A stretch of DNA of 64,000 nucleotides, taken from the NCBI RefSeq assembly GCF_003032475.1, contig NZ_CP028369.1:992001-1056000 (forward strand), read 5' to 3'. Below, one piece after another: positions 9,140 to 18,258 of this stretch. The stretch comes from Streptomyces sp. P3. Its GTDB lineage: Bacteria; Actinomycetota; Actinomycetes; Streptomycetales; Streptomycetaceae. How positions within the stretch are numbered: position 1 is the stretch's first letter; every line of letters starts with the position of its first letter. The notes beneath the pieces are model-generated. The model did not search any database. It was given only the letters and a program-made list of their open reading frames with translations, and was not told where the DNA came from. The translations under genes were made by a program, and so were the position numbers.

Positions 9140-10051
9140 ATGACCGATACGGTCATCCGCGCGCTCGACGAGAGCGACGCCCATCTGTTCGACGCACACC
9201 CCGACCCACTGAACGCCCGTGCCGCGCACCAGCGGACCACGCACCGACCCCACTGGAAGCGGGTGGCCCTGCGCGATGGCGTCGTCGTCGCCCGCGGCGC
9301 CTGGTGGGGCGGTTCCGATGACGAGGAACCCGTCAACCTCAACTGGTTCGACGTCGCCGAGGGGGAGGTCGAGGCGGGGGCCGAACTCCTGCGCTCCGCC
9401 CCCTGGCAGGTCGAACTCGAGCTCAACCTGCCCGGTGACTGGCGCGAGCACCCCGCCCTGGCCGCGGCCGCCGAGACGCGCTTCGCCGCCGCCCGGGCCG
9501 CCGACTACGAGTTCCTGGTGGAACGCTTCCTGTACCGCTGGACCCCGGAACGCGGGCTGCCCGAGCGGCCCGGACGTCTCGTCTTCGGCCCCGAGCCCGA
9601 CGACGCGGTCTTCTTCGACGCGCTGCGCCGCATCCACGCGGCCACGCTGGATGCCCACACGCTGAAGGCCATCGAGGAGGGCGGCCTCGACCAGGCCGCG
9701 CGGGAAGAACTGGAATTCTTCCACTGGTGCCCGTCCCCGCGGGAATGGTGGCAGCTCGCCCGCACCCCGGAAGGCGAACTGGCCGGCATCCACATCCCGG
9801 CACACAACCCCTCCGGACCGACCATCGGATTCATCGGCGTCCTGCCGGAACACCGCGGCCACGGTTACGCCTACGACCTCCTCGCCGAATGCACCCACTT
9901 CCTGGTGGAACAGGGCGCGGAGGTCGTCACCGGAGCCACGGACCGGGGCAACTTCCCCATGGCCGCGAACTTCACCAAGGCCGGTTTCCCCGTGGAGCGC
10001 GAACGCATCAACTTCCACCCCCTCGCCCGGACCGCCTCCAGTGCCCGCTGA
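9140..10051 (+). CDS. GNAT family N-acetyltransferase
   Basis: A 303-residue cytoplasmic acetyltransferase. The C-terminal GNAT fold has the acetyl-CoA binding pattern IGVLPEHRGHGYAYDLL (about residues 232-248), with the RGHG pyrophosphate loop. The N-terminal half probably holds a second, degenerate GNAT domain, as in tandem GNAT proteins. The substrate is unknown. The ATG follows GAGGA. The gene stands alone between two decayed regions. Confidence 0.88.
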   Translation: MTDTVIRALDESDAHLFDAHPDPLNARAAHQRTTHRPHWKRVALRDGVVVARGAWWGGSDDEEPVNLNWFDVAEGEVEAGAELLRSAPWQVELELNLPGDWREHPALAAAAETRFAAARAADYEFLVERFLYRWTPERGLPERPGRLVFGPEPDDAVFFDALRRIHAATLDAHTLKAIEEGGLDQAAREELEFFHWCPSPREWWQLARTPEGELAGIHIPAHNPSGPTIGFIGVLPEHRGHGYAYDLLAECTHFLVEQGAEVVTGATDRGNFPMAANFTKAGFPVERERINFHPLARTASSAR

Positions 10052-10192
10052 CACCACCGGCTGACACCAAAACCCGGCGGTCGTGGGCGATGGCGAACCT
10101 GCACGGCAGCCCTGGTCCTATCGACCGTGAGGGTGGTTCTGGTCGAACAGGTTGCCTGGTCAGGTGATTCCGGCCAGGTGGGCGCATGAAGG

Positions 10193-10251
10193 CAGGACCT
10201 CCGGTGCAGCACGAGGGTTGCGAAGCCAACCCGTCTGCCCCGGAGGTCCTG
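10193..10251 (+). promoter_or_regulatory. Stem-loop that covers a ribosome binding site
   Basis: Perfect 12-bp arms CAGGACCTCCGG (10193-10204) and CCGGAGGTCCTG (10240-10251). The right arm contains GGAGGT, placed 6 nt before a GTG at 10254. In readthrough transcripts the hairpin would hide the ribosome site, a device known from insertion sequences. Confidence 0.45.
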
Positions 10252-10253
10252 TT

Positions 10254-10411
10254 GTGTCGCAGTTCTACGCCGTACCGCACCGCCGGTTGTCTTCAACTCG
10301 GCGCGTTCTTCGTGCGATTGCCTCGCTCACCGGTTCGGGAACGCAGCCGACCGCCCGGACCGGGTCCCGGTCGGCTCGGACATGACGGACGCGCAGTGGG
10401 CGGTGGTGCGG
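10254..10411 (+). pseudogene. Insertion-sequence-like transposase fragment
   Basis: A GTG with a strong GGAGGT site opens a frame of only 43 codons. In the next frame (about 10350-10411) the reading GSDMTDAQWAVVR matches the N-terminal signature of IS5-family DDE transposases (SDxTDAQW). The fragment breaks off at about 10411 into unrelated sequence. Only the extreme 5' end of a transposase-type gene is left, probably with a frameshift. Confidence 0.45.
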
Positions 10412-10417
10412 CTCGAG

Positions 10418-10584
10418 AACAGGCGGCGACCGTCAACGGCCGCCCCGGCGTCATCTCCTGGAGCGAAGACGCCACCCCGCTCTCCGTCCTCGCCTTCACC
10501 GTCACTGCCGGCCACATCACGCAGATCACCGCCGTGATCGACCCGGCCAAACTCGCGCTGATGGACCCCCCGAACCCGGTGTGA
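10418..10584 (+). pseudogene. SigJ-like ECF sigma factor, C-terminal fragment
   Basis: About 55 codons that read like the SnoaL-like tail of SigJ-type sigma factors: VNGRPGVISW, then PLSVLAFTVTAGHITQI and DPAKLALM before the stop. The sigma-2 and sigma-4 domains are missing. In their place, in another frame, lies the transposase fragment. The rest of the gap to 10856 has lower GC and no gene that I can support. Confidence 0.6.
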
Positions 10585-10856
10585 ACCCCTACCGGCGACA
10601 CGCGTTCCGGACAGCAACGAGGGCGATATCTATAGGATATTTCCGGTGACCTCGTAGCCGCTTCGCGTGAGTTCTGCGGGAATCTCATCGACGACATAGT
10701 TCGAAAGTGCCCGACATTCCAGAGGAACCCCCCTCTTCCCGAAGCTGCAGAAGATGCAAGCCGAGCTGGGTTGCGGCTGTTGGGAAGACGTTTGGCGGAG
10801 AGGACGTCTCGGCGTCGGGAAACGCCTACGCCGAGGTCTGTTCCGGCCGCGGTCGG

Positions 10857-11222
10857 TCATCCCGTCGGGCGGTAGTGGCCGAGGACCCAGGCCAGTTGGG
10901 GGAACCAGGACTGGAGGCGGTCCTTCGGCCTGGCCGTGACGACGCACTCGTAGACCTGGCCGTCGACGTGGACCACGGCGACCATGAGCGCCTTGCCGTT
11001 GGGGCTCGGCTTGTAGTGGACGCTGCGGATCTCCGGCCAGGGGAAGTCGACGGTGATGTCGTACATCTCGAAGGCGACGCCGGCCGCGTCCACGACGATC
11101 GCGTTGTGCTTGTCGACAGCGGTGAAGTCCGGGCCGGCCGGCTGCTGCGGGGCGTACTGCGGCGGAGGCGGGCCGAACCCCGGCGGGGTGGACGGCGGCG
11201 GGGGCGGCGGCTGCTCTGTCAC
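10857..11222 (-). CDS. Conserved hypothetical protein with proline-rich N-terminus
   Basis: A 121-residue protein. The first 35 residues are Pro/Gln/Gly-rich (PPPPPPSTPPGFGPPPPQ), followed by a compact domain of about 85 residues (HNAIVVDAAGVAFEMYDITV, then WPEIRSVHYKPSPNG). It has no membrane helix, so it is probably cytoplasmic. The GTG at 11222 is preferred over an upstream ATG in the divergent promoter region, although its ribosome site is weak. It is divergent from the SigE-family gene. No function is known to me. Confidence 0.7.
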   Translation of the reverse strand: MTEQPPPPPPSTPPGFGPPPPQYAPQQPAGPDFTAVDKHNAIVVDAAGVAFEMYDITVDFPWPEIRSVHYKPSPNGKALMVAVVHVDGQVYECVVTARPKDRLQSWFPQLAWVLGHYRPTG

Positions 11223-11342
11223 AGCGGAAAACCTACCCGGCGGGGCCGAGCACCCCACTTTCGGTCCCCCCTGAAACATTTGGCGTGCCCCACCGCATCA
11301 GTGAAGTGAGGGCGGTACGGCAAGCGACACGGGGGCACACAC

Positions 11343-11852
11343 ATGGGGCAGGTCCGCGCGGACGAGTACGCAGAGTTCGCGGCGGCGCGCGCCCGGCATC
11401 TGTACCGGTCCGCGTGTCTGCTCACCGCCGGGGACACGCACCTCGCCGAGGATCTGGTTCAGGAGACCCTCGGCAGGCTGTACGTCCGCTGGGGGCGGGT
11501 GTCGCGGGTCGACAACCCGGCCGGGTACGCGCAGACCGTCCTCACCCGCACCTTCCTCGCTCACCAGCGCAAGCGAAGCAGTCGGGAGCAGGCCGTGGAC
11601 GTGTTCCCCGACCTGCCCGACCGCAGGGGCACCGACGCCTCGCTGCGGCTGACGCTGGTGCAGGCCCTGGGGCGGCTGCCCGCCAAGGACCGGGCCGTCG
11701 TGGTGCTGCGGTACTGGGAGGACCGCTCGATCGAGGAGACCGCCGACGCGATGAACGCCAGCTCCGCCGCCGTGCGGACCCGCTGCTCCCGTGCCCTCGG
11801 ACGGCTGCGGCAGCTGCTCGGCGAGGACATGAGCGAGTACGCCCGGCCCTGA
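11343..11852 (+). CDS. SigE-family ECF RNA polymerase sigma factor
   Basis: A 169-residue extracytoplasmic-function sigma factor. Region 2 (about residues 10-75) includes LYRSACLLTAGDTHLAEDLV. Region 4 (about 98-155) includes LGRLPAKDRAVVVLRYWEDR and a helix-turn-helix ending in AAVRTRCSRALGRL. It directs polymerase to promoters not identifiable here. The downstream membrane protein, 94 bp away, is a plausible regulator or target. It starts at ATG 11343. Confidence 0.93.
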   Translation: MGQVRADEYAEFAAARARHLYRSACLLTAGDTHLAEDLVQETLGRLYVRWGRVSRVDNPAGYAQTVLTRTFLAHQRKRSSREQAVDVFPDLPDRRGTDASLRLTLVQALGRLPAKDRAVVVLRYWEDRSIEETADAMNASSAAVRTRCSRALGRLRQLLGEDMSEYARP

Positions 11853-11946
11853 ACCGCCCGCCCTGAACCGCCCGGCCCGCCGGGGCGGGTCGCCTCGCCC
11901 GCTCCACCCCTCACTCGGTACTTCACTCCATCCCACGCGGAAGACG

Positions 11947-13224
11947 GTGTTCACCATGCCCGTAGACCAGCACAGCGATCCCTTCGAGGAGCAGCTCTCC
12001 GCCGCCCTGCACGAGGCCGGCGGCGCCTTCGACCATCCGGGCAGCGCACTCGCCGCCGCCGGTCAGGCCCGTGGGCACCGGCTGCGGCTCCGGCGCAGGG
12101 CCGCCGTCGCGGGCGGCGTCGCCGGTCTGGCCCTCGTGGGGGTCGGCGGGACGCTGCTGGCGCCGTGGGACGGCTCGCCCGCTCCGAACCCCTCCTCCCT
12201 CGCCGCGAGCGGCAGGGCCAGCGCCAGCGCCAAGCCGGCGTCCGCCGACGACGTGTTCCGCACCCTCAGGAAGCTGCTGCCGAAAGGCCGGTTGACGAAG
12301 ACGGAGGCGCGCGGCACGAACGAGGATCTGCCGCCGCTCGCCCTCGGGGTGTTCGACGACGGCAAGGGCGAGGGGGCCGTCTCCGTCGGCCTGGACCGCG
12401 TCCGGACCGACGCCCCGGGGAAGTTCGATCCCGTCACGGCCGTGATGCCCTGCTCGGACGGCGGGCAGACGGGATTCGACAGCTGCCGGACCGACGTGCT
12501 GCCCGACGGGTCGGCGGTCACCGTCTACCAGGGCTACGAGTACCCCGACCGTCGTGAGGACACCAAGGCGTGGGGGGCCGACCTGGTCACTCCCGCCGGG
12601 CACCATGTGAGCGTCATCGAGTGGAACGCCGCGGCGGAGAAGGGCAAGCCGGTCACCCGTCCCGAACCCCCGCTGTCGACGGCGCAGTTGAGGACGCTCG
12701 CCGCGGCCCCGGAGTGGCGCCGGATCGTGGACGCGATCCCCCGGGAGCGGCAGAAGCCGTCCGCCGCCGCGAGCGCGTCCACGCGGCCCGCGGAGATGGC
12801 CGGCTGGGTCATCCTGCGCAAGCTCAGCCTCCTGCTGCCGGACAGCCTGAAGCGCGTCTCGTACGGCAGCCAGGAGACCGGGTTCGGCTACATGGTCGTC
12901 GACGACGGCAAGGGCAGGAGCCTGGTCCAGGTCAACGTGCAGCCGGGCATGTCCGACGTCGCCGACGAGCTGTACGGCGAGGGCTCCGAGACCCTGAAGG
13001 ACGGCACCCGGGTCGCCGTCCACCAGGGGCCGGGTGAGAAGGGCGGGGCCGGGGTCGTGATGTGGACCGTCGACACCATGCGCAAGGACGGCCTGCGGGT
13101 GGTGGTCAGCGCCTTCAACACCGCCGACCAGAACAAGGCCGCCACCCGCGCCGAGCCGGCTCTCACCATCAAGCAGCTGCGGACGATCGCACTCAGCCCA
13201 CGCTGGCGCAGCGCCGTGGACTGA
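11947..13224 (+). CDS. Membrane protein encoded after a SigE-family sigma factor
   Basis: A 425-residue protein with a cytoplasmic N-terminus of about 55 residues, a single transmembrane helix (about 56-75, VAGGVAGLALVGVGGTLL) and a large exterior region. The exterior has two similar halves, each holding an LRKL-LLP segment and ending with a related motif (QLRTLAAAPEWRRIVD and QLRTIALSPRWRSAVD). This implies an internal duplication. The one-helix topology and position suit an anti-sigma factor or signal sensor. However, the N-terminal part has no clear zinc anti-sigma motif. GTG start after GGAAG. Confidence 0.75.
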   Translation: MFTMPVDQHSDPFEEQLSAALHEAGGAFDHPGSALAAAGQARGHRLRLRRRAAVAGGVAGLALVGVGGTLLAPWDGSPAPNPSSLAASGRASASAKPASADDVFRTLRKLLPKGRLTKTEARGTNEDLPPLALGVFDDGKGEGAVSVGLDRVRTDAPGKFDPVTAVMPCSDGGQTGFDSCRTDVLPDGSAVTVYQGYEYPDRREDTKAWGADLVTPAGHHVSVIEWNAAAEKGKPVTRPEPPLSTAQLRTLAAAPEWRRIVDAIPRERQKPSAAASASTRPAEMAGWVILRKLSLLLPDSLKRVSYGSQETGFGYMVVDDGKGRSLVQVNVQPGMSDVADELYGEGSETLKDGTRVAVHQGPGEKGGAGVVMWTVDTMRKDGLRVVVSAFNTADQNKAATRAEPALTIKQLRTIALSPRWRSAVD

Positions 13225-13355
13225 CGGGCGCCCCGGTCCGCCACAGACCGCCACGTGCCCCGGCCGGGAACGTCCCGGCAGGGGCGTGGTGGGGCCCGGG
13301 GGCCCGGTCGTGGCTCCGCGGGGTTCAACGGGGGCTCCGCGGGGCCCGGTCGGGG

Positions 13356-14690
13356 TCAGAAGAACTCCGACCAGGGCTGGTCCCAGATCTGCTTGACGCA
13401 CAGCACGAGGAACAGCAGCCCCGCCAGCACCAGCATCGCGTTGCTCAGCGGCCCGTTGCGCCATTCGCGGGGCGTGCGGGAGGAGTTGAGCAGCCACAGC
13501 AGTGTTCCCGCGAGGAACGGCAGGAAGGCCGCGCCCAGCACGCCGTAGAGGATGACCAGGCGGAACGGCTGGCCCTGGAAGAGCAGCACGATCGGCGGGA
13601 AGGTCAGCCAGAGCAGGTACGCCCGGAAGGGCCAGGAGCGTTCCCGCTCGCCGGAGGCGACCTCCGTGCCGGTCGTGTCGCTGCCGCCGCGCAGGCGGGC
13701 GTAGAAGTCGGCGAACATCAGGCTCACGCCGTGCCAGACGCCGATCAGGGAGGTGAAGGACGTCGCGAAGAAGCCGATGAGGAAGAACTTGGCCGTCGCC
13801 GCGCCGTACTTCGCCGCCAGGATGTCGCTGAGCTGGACGAGCCCCTTGTCGCCGCTCGCGATCGACACGTTCGCCGAGTGCAGCAGCTCCGCGCCGACGA
13901 AGAGCATGGCGACGACGAAGACACCGGTCGTGAGGTACGCGACGCGGTTGTCCAGCCGCATGACCTTCATCCAGCCCGTGTTCGTCCAGCCCTTGGCATT
14001 GACCCAGTAGCCGTACGCGGCCAGCGTGATGGTGCCGCCCACGCCGCCGATCAGGCCGAGGGTGTTGAGGACGGAGTCCTTCTCGTCCGGCAGGACCGGC
14101 AGCAGGCCGGCGAAGGCGTCGCCGAGGTTCGGGGTGACGCGGACCGCCAGGTACACCGTGACCACGAACATGACGCCCACCAGGACCGTCATGACCTTCT
14201 CGAAGACGGCGTACTTGTTGAACCAGACGAACACCAGGCCGACCAGACCGCAGGCGACGGCCCACGACTTGAGGCCCATCACGTCCGGGAACAGCGCCTG
14301 CAGGGGCAGCGCGCTCGACGACATCGCCGCCGCGCCGTAGACGAAGCCCCAGACGACGAGGTAGAAGCCGAAGAACCAGGTCGTCCAACGGCCGAGCCCC
14401 GCCCAGCCGTCGAAGAGCGTGCGGCCGGTGGACAGGTGCCAGCGGCCGGCCGCCTCGGCGAGGGAGATCTTGACCAGGCAGCCGACGACCGCCGCCCAGA
14501 GCAGGGTGTAACCGAAGTTGCTGCCCGCGATGAGGGTGGCCACGAGGTCGCCGGCGCCGACGCCGGTCGCCGCGACCACGATGCCGGGTCCGATGTACTT
14601 CCAGCTGGACTTTCCGGGGGTCTGGTCGGTGCCGGAGGGAGCCTCGGTGTCCTTGGTGTGTCCCGTGGGGGGTTCCGTGGTGTCCGCCAT
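13356..14690 (-). CDS. Nramp (SLC11)-like metal ion transporter
   Basis: A 444-residue polytopic membrane protein with about 11 hydrophobic helices, preceded by a hydrophilic head of about 35 residues. The first helix, PGIVVAATGVGAGDLVATL, aligns with the Nramp signature, but the canonical DPGN metal ligand motif reads GAGD. I also find no MPH motif in the expected sixth helix (TITLAAYGYWVNAKG). It is therefore a divergent clade and its ion is uncertain. The ATG at 14690 is preferred over an upstream GTG at 14747, although neither has a good ribosome site. It is monocistronic. Confidence 0.85.
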   Translation of the reverse strand: MADTTEPPTGHTKDTEAPSGTDQTPGKSSWKYIGPGIVVAATGVGAGDLVATLIAGSNFGYTLLWAAVVGCLVKISLAEAAGRWHLSTGRTLFDGWAGLGRWTTWFFGFYLVVWGFVYGAAAMSSSALPLQALFPDVMGLKSWAVACGLVGLVFVWFNKYAVFEKVMTVLVGVMFVVTVYLAVRVTPNLGDAFAGLLPVLPDEKDSVLNTLGLIGGVGGTITLAAYGYWVNAKGWTNTGWMKVMRLDNRVAYLTTGVFVVAMLFVGAELLHSANVSIASGDKGLVQLSDILAAKYGAATAKFFLIGFFATSFTSLIGVWHGVSLMFADFYARLRGGSDTTGTEVASGERERSWPFRAYLLWLTFPPIVLLFQGQPFRLVILYGVLGAAFLPFLAGTLLWLLNSSRTPREWRNGPLSNAMLVLAGLLFLVLCVKQIWDQPWSEFF

Positions 14691-14970
14691 GAAGGTCAAG
14701 AAATCCCAAAGCGGCCGGTCCGGCAAGAGGGCCTGACCGATCTCCACCCGATGTGCCCAGCCCGCCCGCGCGTGTGATCACTATCGGTCGGTGCGTGCGC
14801 AATTACACTTCGCGGCCGGTCATGCGCCGTTTTTCGCATGGTTCCGGCCATCACCCCTTTGTCACTCCATGCCCTATTGACCTGTTCATGCCATGCATCG
14901 ACGATGTGCGGCAGTCGCACCACGGCACCACCGCACCCCCACACACTCCGACTCCCCACTAGGAGCGTTC

Positions 14971-16311
14971 ATGCGACTGCGCATCCGCAGGAGCGGTGCG
15001 AGAAGCACCGTCCTCGCCGCACTGCTGGCCCTCGCCCTGGCCGCGCCGTTCTCGGCCGTCACCGACGCGTCGGCGGGCGGCGCCCGGAAGCCGGCGCCGT
15101 CCGCCGACGACATCCGCCAGTACGAGATCCACGTCCACCACAGCACCCCGCAGCTGCGCACCGCGATCGCCGCCTCCGGGGTGAGCGTGGACGAGGCCGA
15201 CGAGGAGACCGTCGTGGTCTCCGGCCGGGCCGAGCAGATCGGGAAGCTGCGCGCGCAGGGGTACGCGGTCTCGCCCCTGGGCGCGGCGCCGGACCGGGTC
15301 GCCGAGGACGAGGTACGGCTCTTCGACTTCCCGTCCGCCGACGCGAAGTACCACAACTACGCCGAGATGACGGCGGAGATCGACCAGCGCGTCGCCGCCC
15401 GCCCGGACATCATGAGCAAACGGGTCATCGGCAGGTCGTACCAGGGCCGGGACATCGTGGCCGTCAAGATCAGCGACAACGTGGCCGTCGACGAGGCCGA
15501 GCCGGAGGTGCTGTTCACCCACCACCAGCACGCCCGCGAGCACCTCACCGTCGAGATGGCCCTCTACCTGATGCGCGAGCTGAGCGCCGGGTACGGCACC
15601 GACTCCCGGATCACCGACATGGTCGACAAACGCGAGATCTGGATCGTCCCCGACCTGAACCCGGACGGCGGAGAGTACGACATCGCCACCGGCTCCTACC
15701 GGTCGTGGCGCAAGAACCGGCAGCCCAACTCCGCCTCCTCGTACGTCGGGACGGACCTCAACCGGAACTGGGACTTCAAGTGGGGCTGCTGCGGCGGCTC
15801 TTCGGGCACCAAGTCGTCGGAGACCTACCGGGGCGCGTCAGCCGAGTCCGCGCCCGAGGTGAAGGTCGTCGCCGACTTCGTGCGCGGCCGGGTCGTGGGC
15901 GGCAGACAGCAGATCACCGCCGGGATCGACTTCCACACCTACAGCGAGCTGGTGCTGTGGCCGTTCGGCTACACGTACTCCGACACGGCGACCGGGATGA
16001 CCGCGGACGACAACGCCGCGTTCAAGGCCGTCGGCCGGAAGATGGCCGCGAGCAACGGGTACACCGCCGAGCAGTCCAGCGACCTGTACATCACCGACGG
16101 CTCGATCGACGACTACCTCTGGGGAACGCAGAAGATCTTCTCGTACACCTTCGAGATGTACCCGTCGTCCGGTTCGGGAGGCGGTTTCTACCCGCCCGAC
16201 GAGGTCATCGAGCGGGAGACCTCCCGTAACCGGGACGCGGTCCTGCAACTGCTGGAGAACGCGGACTGTATGTACCGCTCGATCGGCAAGCAGGCGCAGT
16301 ACTGCAGCTAG
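14971..16311 (+). CDS. Secreted M14-family zinc carboxypeptidase
   Basis: A 446-residue exported metallopeptidase. A signal peptide (about residues 1-36) ends near TDASAGG. A propeptide-like region (about 45-115) precedes the peptidase domain. Zinc ligands are H187 and E190 in THHQHAREH, and H322 in [10 protein letters not shown]395 in YTFEMYP is the catalytic base. N264-R265 in TDLNRNWDF match the substrate carboxylate-binding pair of carboxypeptidase A. Paired Cys residues occur at CCGG and at the C-terminus. The ATG follows AGGAG with ideal spacing. Probably an extracellular scavenging enzyme. Confidence 0.93.
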   Translation: MRLRIRRSGARSTVLAALLALALAAPFSAVTDASAGGARKPAPSADDIRQYEIHVHHSTPQLRTAIAASGVSVDEADEETVVVSGRAEQIGKLRAQGYAVSPLGAAPDRVAEDEVRLFDFPSADAKYHNYAEMTAEIDQRVAARPDIMSKRVIGRSYQGRDIVAVKISDNVAVDEAEPEVLFTHHQHAREHLTVEMALYLMRELSAGYGTDSRITDMVDKREIWIVPDLNPDGGEYDIATGSYRSWRKNRQPNSASSYVGTDLNRNWDFKWGCCGGSSGTKSSETYRGASAESAPEVKVVADFVRGRVVGGRQQITAGIDFHTYSELVLWPFGYTYSDTATGMTADDNAAFKAVGRKMAASNGYTAEQSSDLYITDGSIDDYLWGTQKIFSYTFEMYPSSGSGGGFYPPDEVIERETSRNRDAVLQLLENADCMYRSIGKQAQYCS

Positions 16312-16329
16312 CGCCGTGACCGGAACCGG

Positions 16330-16977
16330 CTAGTCGGCGTCCTTGGCTTCGTCCTTGGCCTTGGCCGGCTCGGCCGCCTCGGCGTCGTCGGGGTCCGCGG
16401 GCTCGGCCTCGCCGTCTTCGAAGTAGGCGTCGAGGACCGCGTCCAACTGGTCGTCCCACTCCTGGAAGCGCGCCCTGGCCGTCGCCTCGATCTCGATCGG
16501 GTACCAGCGGCGGTCGGGGGTGTGCACGGTGACGGTGTACCGCTTGCCGAAGCGCGGCGTCTCGGTCTCGACGGCGCCGATCTCGTCCCAGCGGAACTCG
16601 CACTCCTCCTCGTCGAGGCGGAGCCGGACGCCCCTGGCGTCGGCGGCGATCCGCGCACGGCGGTCCGAGGCCTCGAAGACGGGGCCCTCGGCGGGCACGT
16701 CCGGCTCCTCCTCTCCCCCGTCCTCGGCGTCGGTCCCGGCCTCCGCCCCGGCGTCGGTCTCCGCGCCGCGCCCGGTCTTCTCCACCTCCTCGGAGTCGAC
16801 GACCGTCTCGGCGTCGTCGGCCTCGGCCGGCTTCGCGTCGGACGGCTCCGCGGTCACGGGCGACGTGAGCCCGGGGACGAATGCCGGGTCGAATCCGGCG
16901 CCCTCCAGGGGCTGGCTGCTCGAACCTATGCGCTGCTCCACAGCGGGCAGTATGGTCGAAGATCCTGTGCCGGACAC
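16330..16977 (-). CDS. Conserved hypothetical protein, acidic
   Basis: A 215-residue soluble protein. Residues 1-100 are an acidic Glu/Asp/Ala-rich disordered region. Residues 100-190 form a compact domain (RRARIAADARGVRLRLDEEE, then RRWYPIEIEATARARFQEWD), followed by a charged tail. No signal peptide or membrane segment is seen. The GTG start at 16977 has no strong ribosome site. Streptomyces-type conserved protein, function unknown. Confidence 0.7.
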   Translation of the reverse strand: MSGTGSSTILPAVEQRIGSSSQPLEGAGFDPAFVPGLTSPVTAEPSDAKPAEADDAETVVDSEEVEKTGRGAETDAGAEAGTDAEDGGEEEPDVPAEGPVFEASDRRARIAADARGVRLRLDEEECEFRWDEIGAVETETPRFGKRYTVTVHTPDRRWYPIEIEATARARFQEWDDQLDAVLDAYFEDGEAEPADPDDAEAAEPAKAKDEAKDAD

Positions 16978-17077
16978 AGCCAGCCCCTACTTCGTTACGG
17001 GAGTTCCGCACGGCGTTCCGTCAGAGACCCAGACGAAGGCGCTCAATACGGCCGCCCTCGCGCGGCCGCGGCTGGTG

Positions 17078-17488
17078 TCAGCCGAGGACGGCCAGCGCGT
17101 CGATCTCGACGAGCAGGCCCGCCGGCAGACCGACGTAGACGGTGGTGCGGGCGGCCGGCGGGGCGGTGAGGGCCTGCTCCTCGAAGTACGCGTCGTACAC
17201 CTCGTTGAACTCGGCGAAGTGGCCGGTGTCGGTCAGGTGGACGCGGATCATCATGACGTCGTCCCAGCCCGCGCCGCCCTCGTTCAGGATCGACCTGACG
17301 TTGGCGAGGGTCTGCAGGGTCTGCTCGCGCAGACCGGGACCGGCCGGGGTCGGGGGCTTGCCCGGCTCGGCGGGCAGGAAGCCGACCTGGCCCGCCACCT
17401 GGAGGATGTTCCCCTTCCGCACGCCGTGCGAGAACCTCGCGGGCGGGGTGGTGTGGGTGCCGGGGGTGAGTGCGGTCTTCTCGGTCAT
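17078..17488 (-). CDS. RidA/YjgF-family imine deaminase
   Basis: A 136-residue RidA-family protein. These proteins hydrolyse reactive enamines and imines, such as 2-aminoacrylate, released by PLP-dependent dehydratases. The family signature is present near the C-terminus (ARTTVYVGLPAGLLVEIDAL), with the substrate-carboxylate Arg. It is the last gene of a kinase-IclR-RidA operon, and its ATG overlaps the TGA of the IclR gene (ATGA). The divergent genes encode a PLP-dependent D-amino acid deaminase and a D-aminoacylase, so it likely detoxifies their imine products. Confidence 0.92.
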   Translation of the reverse strand: MTEKTALTPGTHTTPPARFSHGVRKGNILQVAGQVGFLPAEPGKPPTPAGPGLREQTLQTLANVRSILNEGGAGWDDVMMIRVHLTDTGHFAEFNEVYDAYFEEQALTAPPAARTTVYVGLPAGLLVEIDALAVLG

Positions 17489-18258
17489 ACGGTGTCCTTG
17501 TCCGGAGCTGATACGGGGCTCCTGCCGGAGTACTCGCCGCTGACGGCGTCCGCCGCGCGGCGCACCAGCGGGAGCAGGGCGAGGAGTTCGTCGGCGGTGA
17601 CGACGACGTTCGGCGCGGAGATCGACAGCGCGGCGACCACCCGGCCGTCGGCGCCCCGGACGGGCGCGGCGACGCAGTTGATGGACTCCTCGTGCCCGCC
17701 GAGGTCGGTGGCCCAGCCCTGCTCCCGCACCTTCCGCAGCTCCCGCAGGAAGGCGGGGGCGTCGGGCGTCGAACGAGCCGTGTAGAGGGGGTAGTCGAGG
17801 CTCTCGGCGACGGCCCGCCGCTCGGGTTCGGGCAGGTCGGCGAGGAGCAGCTTGGCGACGGCGGCGACCGTGACGGCGACCGGCCTGCCGATGCGCGAGT
17901 ACATGCGCACCGGGTAGCGGCTCTCCACCTTGTCGATGTAGAGGACCTCGCCGTCCTCGTACACGGCGAGGTGGACGGTGTGGCCGCAGGCCTCGCCCAG
18001 CCGGACCAGGTGGGGGTGGGCGATCTCGCGGACGTCGAGGTTCTCCATCGCCTCCTGGGCGAGGGCGAACAGGCGGGCGCCCAGGCGGTAGCGCTGGTCG
18101 GACTGGCGGTAGACGAGGCCGTGCTCGTGCAGGGTGCGCAGCAGCCGCAGGGCGGTCGACTTGTGCACGTCGAGGCGGTCGGCGACCTGCCCGAGGCCGG
18201 CGGGGCCCTCGGCGAGCAGCGGCAGGATGCTCAGGGCGCGGTCGACGGTCTGGCTCAT
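17485..18258 (-). CDS. IclR-family transcriptional regulator
   Basis: A 257-residue regulator. An N-terminal winged helix-turn-helix (about 1-65, GLGQVADRLDVHKSTALRLL) is followed by an IclR effector-binding domain (about 80-250, HEESINCVAAPVRGADGRVV). The start at 18258 follows AGGAGG and overlaps the kinase stop (ATGA). The downstream overlap with ridA is also ATGA, so the three genes form a tightly coupled operon. Its probable operator is in the divergent gap at 19425-19452. Confidence 0.93.
   Translation of the reverse strand: MSQTVDRALSILPLLAEGPAGLGQVADRLDVHKSTALRLLRTLHEHGLVYRQSDQRYRLGARLFALAQEAMENLDVREIAHPHLVRLGEACGHTVHLAVYEDGEVLYIDKVESRYPVRMYSRIGRPVAVTVAAVAKLLLADLPEPERRAVAESLDYPLYTARSTPDAPAFLRELRKVREQGWATDLGGHEESINCVAAPVRGADGRVVAALSISAPNVVVTADELLALLPLVRRAADAVSGEYSGRSPVSAPDKDTV

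Noticed and set aside
10630..10755. Minus-strand piece reading ALSNYVVDEIPAELTRSGYE before a stop
   Set aside because: It looks somewhat protein-like and might be a gene tail, but no family is recognised, codon bias is weak and no start exists. Left unannotated.
11923..14802. 959-codon minus-strand frame across the sigma partner and Nramp genes
   Set aside because: It spans two real genes in shifted or antisense frames, with His/Arg/Gly-rich composition and no domain.
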